Positions 1-5,489 of a DNA stretch of 5,489 bases are shown one piece after another (position 1 is the first letter of the stretch; each line of letters starts with the position of its first letter). Below the pieces are notes generated by a model, which saw only the letters and a list, made by a program, of their open reading frames with translations, made no database searches and was not told the origin of the DNA. The position numbers and the translations under genes were made by a program. Source of the DNA: an uncultured Clostridia bacterium (GTDB lineage Bacteria; Bacillota; Clostridia; Oscillospirales; CAG-272); the NCBI GenBank assembly GCA_904502055.1, contig CAJGDZ010000120.1:1-5489 (forward strand), written 5' to 3'.

Positions 1-1068
1 CTCGCGTCCCTTGATGTCGGGATAATTCACCGTCACACGGCGGTCAAAGCGGCCGGGGCGGAGAAGTGCGGGGTCAAGAATGTCGGGGCGGTTGGTGGCC
101 GCGATGACGATGATGCCCTCGTGCGAGCCAAAGCCGTCCATTTCTACAAGCAGCTGGTTGAGCGTTTGCTCACGCTCGTCGTGTCCGCCGCCAAGACCGG
201 CACCGCGGTGACGGCCGACGGCATCGATCTCGTCAATAAAGATGATCGAGGCGCTGAATTTTCTGGCGTTGTCGAACAGATCGCGCACACGCGATGCGCC
301 GACACCGACGTACATTTCCACAAAGTCCGAGCCCGAGATCGAGAAGAAGGGGACGTCGGCCTCGCCGGCCACGGCTTTGGCCAGCAGGGTCTTACCCGTA
401 CCGGGAGGGCCCACAAGCAGTACGCCGTGCGGAATTTTGGCTCCGAGAGCGGTGAACTTCTTGGGATCGCGCAAAAATTCCACGATCTCCTTCAGCTCCT
501 CCTTTTCCTCGTCGGCACCTGCCACGTCGGAAAAGAGTACCTTATCCTTATCGGCACCCGGCGTTTTGACTCTCGCCTTGCCGAATGCGCCCATTCCCAT
601 TTTGCCGTTTTTGCCGTTTGCGGAATTCATAGCGAAGATCCAGAGAACGACAAAGACCACAATGATCAGCACGTAGGGAAGCAGGCTCACCCACCACGGG
701 AAGGTGGTTTGCGGCTCGTATTCGTATTCGGTGAGGTTGGTGTTGTCGGCAATATAGCCCGCAAGATCGGTGTGGAAGAGCTCCAGCGAGCGGAGCTGAT
801 AGCCGACCTCCTTGGTTTTTTCGGCATCAAAGCCGGTGACCACGCCGTTTTCGTCGTAAACGGCCGAGGCGCTGTCAACGACCTCCATGGTCAGATAGTA
901 CTTTTCATCCACGTAGAAGGACACGACCGAATCGGTCTTAAAGTATTCTACGATGTCGCTGTAGACCGTCTTTTCCTCCTTGGTTGAGCCAAAGAAGGCC
1001 GAAACAGACAGCACAATGACAAGGATCAGTACAATATAAAATATGATGGACTTGAAATTACCCTTCAT
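1..1068 (-). CDS. ftsH: ATP-dependent zinc metalloprotease FtsH, N-terminal 356 residues (gene runs off the window)
   Basis: This is the membrane-anchored AAA+ protease that extracts and degrades damaged or short-lived membrane and cytosolic proteins as a hexamer. The frame is open from the ATG at 1068 to base 1. A first membrane segment spans about residues 7-26. An extracytoplasmic stretch of about 98 residues follows, then a second membrane segment at 125-147 (starting WWVSLLPYVL). The AAA+ module shows Walker A GPPGTGKT (220-227), Walker B IIFIDEID (275-282, D279/E280), and the second region of homology from ATNRPD to RPGRFDRR, with candidate arginine fingers R337 and R340. The HExxH zinc-protease domain must lie beyond the window edge. 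The start is fixed by AAAAGGAG five bases upstream and by the N-terminal membrane segment. It follows hpt by 28 bases, as in other Bacillota. Nothing suggests a broken gene; it is cut only by the window. Confidence 0.98.
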   Translation of the reverse strand, partial: MKGNFKSIIFYIVLILVIVLSVSAFFGSTKEEKTVYSDIVEYFKTDSVVSFYVDEKYYLTMEVVDSASAVYDENGVVTGFDAEKTKEVGYQLRSLELFHTDLAGYIADNTNLTEYEYEPQTTFPWWVSLLPYVLIIVVFVVLWIFAMNSANGKNGKMGMGAFGKARVKTPGADKDKVLFSDVAGADEEKEELKEIVEFLRDPKKFTALGAKIPHGVLLVGPPGTGKTLLAKAVAGEADVPFFSISGSDFVEMYVGVGASRVRDLFDNARKFSASIIFIDEIDAVGRHRGAGLGGGHDEREQTLNQLLVEMDGFGSHEGIIVIAATNRPDILDPALLRPGRFDRRVTVNYPDIKGRE

Positions 1069-1073
1069 AGCAT
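1065..1073 (-). other. Two-codon mini reading frame overlapping the ftsH start
   Basis: On the minus strand the sequence AAAAGGAG-ATG-CTA-TGA contains an out-of-frame ATG directly after the Shine-Dalgarno core. Its stop TGA overlaps the ftsH ATG in an ATGA arrangement. The first ATG abuts the Shine-Dalgarno sequence, which is normally too close for efficient initiation, so this may be chance. It is listed because it sits exactly on the ftsH initiation site. Confidence 0.3.
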
Positions 1074-1081
1074 CTCCTTTT
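1074..1081 (-). promoter_or_regulatory. Shine-Dalgarno site of ftsH
   Basis: AAAAGGAG on the minus strand lies five bases before the ftsH ATG at 1068. It is the strongest match to the anti-Shine-Dalgarno sequence in the window and supports this start codon. Confidence 0.85.
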
Positions 1082-1096
1082 GTCAGTTATGTACCT

Positions 1097-1651
1097 TTAC
1101 ATATATACCTTCGGGCTGAGAACACCGACGTAAGGCAGGTTACGGTACTTTTCGTCATAGTCCAGACCGTAGCCAATGACAAATTTGTCGGGGACCTCCG
1201 CACCGCAGTAGTCGGCGCTTAGCTCGACCTCGCGACGGGACGGCTTATCCAGAAGCGTGCAGATCTTCACGCTGTGAGCGCCGCGCTCGGTCAGGTGTTT
1301 CTTAAGCTTGGAAAGCGTCTTGCCGCTATCCACAATGTCCTCGACCACAAGAATGTCAAGGTCGCTGATATCGTCGCGGTTGAGATCCAGCGAGATCTTG
1401 AGCGGTCCTGCCGATTCCGTGCCCGAGCCGTAGGAGGAGACCTTCATAAAGTCAAGCTCCAGCGGCAGAGGAATGCGGCGCATCAGATCCGCGGTAAACG
1501 TGATCGAGCCCTTGAGGATCGAGAGGATCAGGAGCTTGCGCGGGGAATCCTTGTAGTCTCTTATGATCTCATCTGCCAGGCGGTCGAGAATCTCTTCCAG
1601 CGCTTTTTCATCAAACAGTACTTCTTCTACGTCTTTTTCGATGTTGGTCAT
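1097..1651 (-). CDS. hpt: Hypoxanthine(-guanine) phosphoribosyltransferase
   Basis: This purine-salvage enzyme converts hypoxanthine or guanine plus PRPP to IMP or GMP in the cytosol. With the start at 1651 the protein has 184 residues, typical for bacterial Hpt. Visible signatures are LKGS (46-49, pyrophosphate-loop region), the DFMKVSSYGSGT segment (67-78), and the PRPP-binding motif VVEDIVDSGKT (102-112). In that motif E104/D105 are the acidic pair and D108 is the expected catalytic base. The C-terminal DKFVIGYGLDYDEKYRNLP (155-173) is the purine- and metal-binding loop. An in-frame ATG at 1675 would add eight residues but has no Shine-Dalgarno site, whereas AGAAAGGG lies six bases before the ATG at 1651. 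The gene sits 25 bases after tilS and 28 before ftsH. The tilS-hpt-ftsH order is standard in Bacillota. A xanthine- or guanine-preferring relative is possible but less likely given the match and context. Confidence 0.97.
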   Translation of the reverse strand: MTNIEKDVEEVLFDEKALEEILDRLADEIIRDYKDSPRKLLILSILKGSITFTADLMRRIPLPLELDFMKVSSYGSGTESAGPLKISLDLNRDDISDLDILVVEDIVDSGKTLSKLKKHLTERGAHSVKICTLLDKPSRREVELSADYCGAEVPDKFVIGYGLDYDEKYRNLPYVGVLSPKVYM

Positions 1652-1657
1652 AGCAAA

Positions 1658-1665
1658 CCCTTTCT
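1658..1665 (-). promoter_or_regulatory. Shine-Dalgarno site that decides the hpt start
   Basis: AGAAAGGG on the minus strand is followed by the six-base spacer TTTGCT and the ATG at 1651. No comparable purine tract precedes the upstream in-frame ATG at 1675, where the sequence is pyrimidine-rich (ACTCTCTTTTATTAAA). The downstream ATG is therefore chosen. Confidence 0.8.
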
Positions 1666-1676
1666 CGTAATGCATT

Positions 1677-3011
1677 TTAATAAAAGAGAGTTACACGCAA
1701 AAGCGCATCACCCGTCGCGCCGTCGCGAAGAGCGACCTGCGGACACCACAGGATCCCGTCTGAATCACACAGAAGGGGAAGCGCCGTGCGAAGGGGCAAG
1801 GCGAGCGCGCACTCGTTTTGCAGTTTGCGAAGTTTTTTGTGCATACCGTGGCAAAGGAGCGTGTCGCCCTCTTCACGGCTGCGAACAAACAATCCGTTTT
1901 TTATTCTATCAGAATTTATATAAATTGTTGTTTCGTTTTTGTAAATATTTTTAGCGGAAAGTCGCGATTCATTCGGATTTTGCTCCGAATCGATCACAAG
2001 GAGCATTTTACGCCCGACAAGCTCCGTGGCGCCAAGCCCTACAGGGGTTGGGGGCAGGGGACACGGCGGCTCCTCGGCGTGAGCGGCAATCAGCCGTCCG
2101 TTCTCGATGCGTGCCCGTCGCCCGTCCGGAAGATCGAGCGAGGAATGGGGTGCGCCGCGCCGTGCGAGCGTCAGGATCTCCTCGCGATTGGTGCGCGAGA
2201 TCGGCGGCTCACCGAAAAGAAGGGCAAGCACGCGGCCGGAGAGCGCGGGGGGCTGGGAGAGAAGCCGGGAAAGCGAAACCCCGTCGCCGTCCTCCGCTTT
2301 GAGGATATCCCGCGCGGCGTTTTGCAGATAGGCCTCGTCCTCGCGGAGCGATCCGCAAAGCTCGGCCATATGGCGTGCCGCGCCCTCGTAGAGTGCCTCA
2401 AGCTCGGGAAGCACGTTGTGGCGGATGCGGTTGCGCGCAAACGCGGTGTCGGTGTTGGTCTCGTCGGTGACATAGGCTAGTGAATGCTCCTCGCAGTAGG
2501 CGAGGACGTCCTTTTTGGTCATCCCGAGGATGGGGCGGATGAGCACGCCGCCGCCGAAGGGGCGGGCGGGCGCGATGCCGCACAGACCCGAGAGACCTGT
2601 GCCGCGCGCCATCCGAAACAAAAGCGTTTCGGCGTTATCGGTGGCGTTGTGCGCGGTGGCGAGAATGGGAATATTCCTCTCGCGCATGATTTTTTCAAAA
2701 AAGCGATAGCGCTCGGTACGCGCCTGCTCCTCAAGACCCGTTCGGTTTTGCTTGGCAAGTGCGGGGACGTCGGCTTCAAGCAGGTAAAAGGGAAGTCCCG
2801 CCTCTTTGGCGAGTGCCTGACAAAACTCACGGTCGCGCCGCGCACTCTCGCCGCGAATGCCGTGATCGACGTGCGCTACCGAAAGCGGTGCGCCGTAGGC
2901 GAGAAGCATATGGAGAAGCGCCCGTGAATCGGCGCCGCCCGAAAGTGCAAGCAGAATGGGGGTATCCTTGGGAAGCCCCGACAAATGATGCGGCTCGGTA
3001 AAGCGGTTCAT
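1677..3011 (-). CDS. tilS: tRNA(Ile)-lysidine synthetase TilS
   Basis: TilS ligates lysine to C34 of the CAU-anticodon tRNA-Ile using ATP. This changes the tRNA's amino-acid identity to isoleucine and its codon reading to AUA, and is normally essential. The 444-residue protein begins with the N-type ATP pyrophosphatase loop SGGADS (24-29). AHVDHGIRGES (46-56), ARTERYRFF (97-105), TAHNATDNAET (119-129) and RGTGLSGL (136-143) follow. DETNTDTAFARNRIRH (183-198) closes the catalytic domain. The C-terminal TilS domain is recognisable from about residue 375 by RSREEGD and KKLRKLQ. The start is three bases after the dnaB stop, with no clear Shine-Dalgarno site, so expression probably relies on translational coupling to dnaB. 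P-loop placement near residue 24 fits the family. The part encoding about residues 351-374, just before the C-terminal domain, is strikingly AT-rich. The reading frame stays intact there, so the gene appears functional. Confidence 0.97.
   Translation of the reverse strand: MNRFTEPHHLSGLPKDTPILLALSGGADSRALLHMLLAYGAPLSVAHVDHGIRGESARRDREFCQALAKEAGLPFYLLEADVPALAKQNRTGLEEQARTERYRFFEKIMRERNIPILATAHNATDNAETLLFRMARGTGLSGLCGIAPARPFGGGVLIRPILGMTKKDVLAYCEEHSLAYVTDETNTDTAFARNRIRHNVLPELEALYEGAARHMAELCGSLREDEAYLQNAARDILKAEDGDGVSLSRLLSQPPALSGRVLALLFGEPPISRTNREEILTLARRGAPHSSLDLPDGRRARIENGRLIAAHAEEPPCPLPPTPVGLGATELVGRKMLLVIDSEQNPNESRLSAKNIYKNETTIYINSDRIKNGLFVRSREEGDTLLCHGMHKKLRKLQNECALALPLRTALPLLCDSDGILWCPQVALRDGATGDALLRVTLFY
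1917..1945 (-). promoter_or_regulatory. Candidate internal promoter for hpt-ftsH inside tilS
   Basis: On the minus strand TTTACA (1945-1940, a -35-like element with one mismatch to TTGACA) is followed by exactly 17 bases. Next comes TATATA (1922-1917, a -10-like element with one mismatch to TATAAT). Eight bases further on, TGATAGAAT resembles an extended -10. The elements lie in a patch of about 21% GC (1891-1960, 15 G or C in 70 bases), while the surrounding coding sequence is GC-rich. A transcript would start near 1910, about 260 bases before the hpt start codon. AT-rich sequence produces such matches by chance, so this is a hypothesis only. Confidence 0.4.
1971..1990. repeat. Perfect 7-bp inverted repeat with a 6-base spacer inside tilS
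   Basis: ATTCGGA (1971-1977) and TCCGAAT (1984-1990) are exact reverse complements separated by six bases. The element lies 25 bases upstream of the -35-like box of the candidate hpt promoter. It encodes part of the TilS interdomain linker. No T-tract follows on either strand, so it is not an intrinsic terminator. It could be a regulator-binding site or an RNA hairpin in the tilS message, or it could be coincidental. Confidence 0.45.
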
Positions 3012-3014
3012 CGT

Positions 3015-4355
3015 TTACGGTGCGCTAAGGCTATCGTCGGCCTTGGTCATAAACTTGGTGTACCGACCGATCCAGCCCATTTCCACCGTGCCCGTCGAGC
3101 CGTGACGGTTTTTCTGAATGATGACCTCGGCGATGCTGGCATCCTGCGAGCTCGGGTCGGTCTTATAATATTCATCACGGTACAGGAACATAACCACGTC
3201 GGCGTCCTGCTCGATGGCTCCCGAGTCACGAAGGTCGGAAAGCATGGGCTTTTTGTCGGTACGCGATTCGGGTCCACGCGAAAGCTGCGCGCAGCAGACA
3301 ACGGGAACGCCCAGCTCCTTGGCCAACAGCTTAAGACCGCGGGAGATCTCCGAGACCTCCTGCACACGGTTGTCGTTCTTACTGTCGCTCTGCATCAGCT
3401 GGAGGTAGTCGATGACGACGAGTCCGAGGTTCTTGACGCGGCGAAGCTTGGCCTTCATACCCGTAACCGTGATGCCGGTGGTATCGTCGATGAGAATGTC
3501 GGTTCCCGCAAGCTTGGAGGAAACGGCCGCCAGCTTGTCCCAATCGTCGCTTGACAGCTTACCGCTTCGAAGTGCGGTGCTGTCCACCATCGCTTCGCTG
3601 GAAAGCACACGCGATACCAGCTGCTCGCAGGACATTTCCAGCGAGAAGATGCACACGGTCTTTTTGGTTTGCAGAGCCACGTTGGTTCCGATGTTCAACA
3701 CAAAGCTGGTCTTACCCATACCGGGACGGGCGCCCACGAGAATGAGGTCGCTGTTACCCATACCGACCAGCACCTTGTCAAGTCCCGAAAAGCCGGTTTT
3801 GGTTCCCTGAACCTCGTCGGGGTTCTCCTGCAGATCGCGCAGGTGACCGTGCACGTCCACCAGCACCTCGCGGATGTGGCGGAAGGTCTTGGTGTCACGT
3901 CCCTGGGCGATGGCGAAGATCTTGTTTTCCACCGCGTCGAGGATGTGGGCGACCTCCTCCTGCTCGCTGTATGCGGTTTCGGTGATCTCGCCGCTGACGG
4001 CGATCAGCTGGCGCAGAACGCTCTTTTCCTTGACGATCTTGGCGTAGTCCTTGACGTTGAGGGCGCTGGGTACGACCTCGCACAGTGTTTTCAGGTAATC
4101 CTCGCCGCCCGACTTGTCATAAATGCCCTTGCGGACCAGTGCATCGATCAGCGTGACCACGTCGATCTCACTGCTGGTGAGGAACAGCTCGTGCATCGCC
4201 AGATAGATCTGGGTGTGCTCGGAGATGTAGAAATCCTCTGCCCGAATGAGATCGGCGATCTCGTTTAAGGAATTCGGGTCAATGAGGATGGATCCGAGAA
4301 GCGACTGCTCCGCGATCAGCGAAAACGGAAGCTTCTTTACGAATTCTTCATTCAT
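3015..4355 (-). CDS. dnaB: Replicative DNA helicase DnaB (DnaC in Bacillus nomenclature)
   Basis: This is the hexameric 5'-3' helicase that unwinds DNA at the replication fork and interacts with primase. The 446-residue length is normal. The N-terminal primase-interacting domain covers about residues 5-105, beginning with the family hallmark AEQSLLGSIL. A linker follows, and the RecA-like core starts near TGFSGLDKVL. Walker A is GARPGMGKT (208-216, K215). Walker B is LVVIDYLQL, with D316. The AQLSRGPESR and LSDLRDSGAIEQDADVV segments are the later helicase motifs. QKNRHGSTG near the C-terminus supplies the basic residues expected to reach into the neighbouring ATP site. No intein or insertion interrupts the gene. 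AAAGGA (4366-4371) lies ten bases before the ATG at 4355. It follows rplI by 21 bases and precedes tilS by three. Confidence 0.98.
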   Translation of the reverse strand: MNEEFVKKLPFSLIAEQSLLGSILIDPNSLNEIADLIRAEDFYISEHTQIYLAMHELFLTSSEIDVVTLIDALVRKGIYDKSGGEDYLKTLCEVVPSALNVKDYAKIVKEKSVLRQLIAVSGEITETAYSEQEEVAHILDAVENKIFAIAQGRDTKTFRHIREVLVDVHGHLRDLQENPDEVQGTKTGFSGLDKVLVGMGNSDLILVGARPGMGKTSFVLNIGTNVALQTKKTVCIFSLEMSCEQLVSRVLSSEAMVDSTALRSGKLSSDDWDKLAAVSSKLAGTDILIDDTTGITVTGMKAKLRRVKNLGLVVIDYLQLMQSDSKNDNRVQEVSEISRGLKLLAKELGVPVVCCAQLSRGPESRTDKKPMLSDLRDSGAIEQDADVVMFLYRDEYYKTDPSSQDASIAEVIIQKNRHGSTGTVEMGWIGRYTKFMTKADDSLSAP

Positions 4356-4376
4356 TTTGTTGCGATCCTTTCGGAA

Positions 4377-4820
4377 TTATTCGGTAACCAAAAGATGGAT
4401 CTTGCCCGTAACGTCATTATACAGCTTGACCTCAAGCTCAAAACGGCCGTAGGTCTTGATGGGCTCGGGAAGGGTGATCTTGCGCTTATCGACCTCGATC
4501 TTGTGGTCCTTCATAAGCGTGTCGGCCACGTCCTTGGAGGTGATGGCACCGTAGAGGCGGCCGTCGGCCGAGCTCTTGGCCACGATCTTAACAAGGACAG
4601 AGTCAAGCTTTGCGGCGATCTCTTGCGCCTGCTGCTTTTCCACCTCGATCTTGTGGAGACGGGACGCCTCCTTGTTCTTAGCCTCGTTGAGCGCCTTGGC
4701 ATCTGCGGGAATGGCTAATTTCTTGGGGAAGAGGAAGTTTCTGGCGTAGCCGTCCGAAACCTCGATGATCTGATCCTTTTTTCCCTGACTTTTAACGTCT
4801 TGTGTAAGTATAACCTTCAT
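4377..4820 (-). CDS. rplI: 50S ribosomal protein bL9
   Basis: bL9 binds 23S rRNA at the base of the L1 stalk in the large ribosomal subunit and helps maintain reading frame. The 147 residues match the usual length of about 148. The N-terminal rRNA-binding domain shows the family signature: KSQGKKDQIIEVSDGYARN (10-28) followed by FLFPKKLAIP. A charged connecting helix runs from about residue 40 to 70. The C-terminal domain carries GRLYGAITSKDVAD (87-100) and the IEVDKRKI and EPIKTYG segments (108-125). GAAAGGA lies ten bases before the ATG. The gene is 15 bases downstream of the gdpP stop and 21 upstream of dnaB, the usual gdpP-rplI-dnaB order of Bacillota. Confidence 0.98.
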   Translation of the reverse strand: MKVILTQDVKSQGKKDQIIEVSDGYARNFLFPKKLAIPADAKALNEAKNKEASRLHKIEVEKQQAQEIAAKLDSVLVKIVAKSSADGRLYGAITSKDVADTLMKDHKIEVDKRKITLPEPIKTYGRFELEVKLYNDVTGKIHLLVTE

Positions 4821-4830
4821 TGTATTTTTT

Positions 4831-4838
4831 TCCTTTCA
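4831..4838 (-). promoter_or_regulatory. rplI Shine-Dalgarno site overlapping the gdpP stop codon
   Basis: On the minus strand TGAAAGGA contains the gdpP stop TGA (4838-4836). Its GA is shared with the rplI Shine-Dalgarno sequence GAAAGGA (4837-4831). Ribosomes terminating gdpP therefore sit on the rplI ribosome-binding site, an arrangement compatible with translational coupling. Confidence 0.7.
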
Positions 4839-5489
4839 AGATTGTGTATCCAGATAATCGTCGATGGCCGCTCTCAGGCGTACCAGCGTTTCCTTCATAT
4901 TCTTACCGGGGACACGCGCTCCCGCGAGATTGAAGTGTCCGCCGCCGCCGATGCGCTCGAGAATAAGCTGTACGTTGATCGAGCCGTCCGAGCGGGCGGA
5001 AATGTGAATGGCGTTTTCAATGACAACCAAGGCAAACGAGGCTTTGACGTTTTTGACGGTAAGCAGCTTGTCGGCCGCCTTTGAGGCTGCCAGACGGTCG
5101 CCCTCGGTGTTTTCGGTACCCATGCTGGTGGTGATGGCGATGTGCTCGCGGTAGACTGTGAGGCTGGAGCCGAATTTTGCCTCAGCGGTGTAGTCGTCCA
5201 GGTCCTCGTTGAAGAAGGTGCTGGCGATCTCGGCGTTTCCGCCCTCGCCGCGCAGGTACAGCGCCGCCGAGAAGGTACGCGTACCGGTGGAGCGCGTGAA
5301 GTTCTTGGTGTCCACCATCACGCCCGAAAGAAGCACCGTGGCCTCCTCCTTCAGAAGCGTTCCCACGGGGAGACATTCCTCAAGGATCTCGGCGACCAAC
5401 TCCGAGGCGGAGGAGGCCGACGGGTCGATGTACGAGATCAGCGGTTCGTGCTTGAATTCCGCGGTCTTGCGGTGGTGGTCGATGATGGC
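4836..5489 (-). CDS. gdpP: Cyclic-di-AMP phosphodiesterase GdpP (YybT-type), C-terminal DHH/DHHA1 part
   Basis: GdpP hydrolyses the second messenger c-di-AMP to pApA. The full-length membrane protein usually has about 650 residues: two membrane segments, a PAS domain, a degenerate GGDEF domain, then DHH/DHHA1. Only the last 217 residues are in the window, and the frame is open to the window edge. Visible features are the metal-binding IDHHRK (fragment residues 3-8), the YIDPSASSASELVAEIL segment (20-36), and VMVDTKNF with the metal-ligand aspartate at 60. TGTRTFSAALYLR follows, then the DHHA1 end with SARSDGSINVQ and GGGGH (181-185). A TTG at 5399 could be read as a start, but it lies after the DHH motif and is certainly internal. 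The N-terminal sensory domains are out of view, so a stand-alone DHH phosphodiesterase (Pde2 type) is not formally excluded. The rplI-dnaB neighbourhood strongly favours GdpP. Confidence 0.93.
   Translation of the reverse strand, partial: AIIDHHRKTAEFKHEPLISYIDPSASSASELVAEILEECLPVGTLLKEEATVLLSGVMVDTKNFTRSTGTRTFSAALYLRGEGGNAEIASTFFNEDLDDYTAEAKFGSSLTVYREHIAITTSMGTENTEGDRLAASKAADKLLTVKNVKASFALVVIENAIHISARSDGSINVQLILERIGGGGHFNLAGARVPGKNMKETLVRLRAAIDDYLDTQS

Noticed and set aside
121..987. A 288-codon open frame on the plus strand opposite ftsH, and similar long plus-strand frames at 1274-1954, 1818-2480, 2985-3554 and 3669-4268.
   Set aside because: Each lies antisense to a confidently identified gene and shows no recognisable domain. 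Long antisense frames are expected in sequence with GC-rich third codon positions.
1971..1990. The inverted repeat as a Rho-independent terminator.
   Set aside because: The stem is modest in GC content, and neither flank carries the run of T residues that would follow it on the transcript. It also lies inside tilS.
1891..1990. The AT-rich patch as the scar of a mobile-element insertion or a transferred segment.
   Set aside because: There is no target duplication or terminal repeat. The TilS frame continues through it into the expected IYINSDRI and RSREEGD segments of the C-terminal domain.
4356..4385. Repeated TTCGG motifs at the rplI-dnaB junction as a second copy of the tilS inverted repeat.
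   Set aside because: Only a half-site is shared (TTCGGA/ATTCGG) and the arms do not pair perfectly. The overlap with the dnaB ribosome-binding region and the rplI stop explains the sequence.
4836..5399. A short separate gene starting at a TTG codon at 5399.
   Set aside because: The frame is open upstream to the window edge, and the upstream 30 codons encode the DHH motif and YIDPSASSAS segment of GdpP. The TTG is an internal leucine.
1..5489. A defence system, prophage, CRISPR array, toxin-antitoxin pair or other undescribed accessory system.
   Set aside because: Every base except short intergenic gaps belongs to one of six core genes with intact family motifs. There are no repeats arrayed at regular spacing, no integrase or transposase, and no unexplained open stretch.

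Overview
The window is a tightly packed piece of bacterial chromosome. It carries six housekeeping genes, all on the minus strand, so transcription runs from high to low coordinates. Read that way the order is gdpP (3' part only), rplI, dnaB, tilS, hpt and ftsH (5' part only). The gaps between genes are 15, 21, 3, 25 and 28 bases, so no stretch of even 50 bases is non-coding. I saw no tRNA, rRNA, CRISPR array, insertion sequence or phage gene.

The likely source is a member of the Bacillota (Firmicutes), probably a moderately high-GC Clostridia such as a gut Oscillospirales-type organism. Three observations support this. The gdpP-rplI-dnaB and tilS-hpt-ftsH blocks are both classic Bacillota gene orders. 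The Shine-Dalgarno sites are purine-rich (GAAAGGA, AAAAGGAG). The codons are rich in G and C at the third position, giving an overall GC content that looks like the mid to high 50s by eye. The exact lineage is inference, because no taxonomic marker was compared.

Layout: 4836-5489 is the catalytic DHH/DHHA1 end of a c-di-AMP phosphodiesterase. 4377-4820 is ribosomal protein bL9. 3015-4355 is the replicative helicase. 1677-3011 is tRNA-Ile lysidine synthetase. 1097-1651 is hypoxanthine phosphoribosyltransferase, with its start corrected to the second ATG. 1-1068 is the first 356 residues of the FtsH membrane protease, which runs off the window after the AAA+ second region of homology and before the zinc-protease domain.

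The genes do not form one pathway. They combine second-messenger turnover (GdpP), translation (bL9, TilS), replication (DnaB), purine salvage (Hpt) and membrane protein quality control (FtsH), and are probably co-transcribed for growth-linked expression. The one structure that stands out from the coding background is an AT-rich patch near the 3' end of tilS (about 1891-1960, roughly 21% GC). It holds a plausible sigma-A-type promoter pointing at hpt-ftsH, with a perfect 7-bp inverted repeat just upstream. I found no convincing undescribed system; the window is an ordinary core region with a few regulatory details worth checking.
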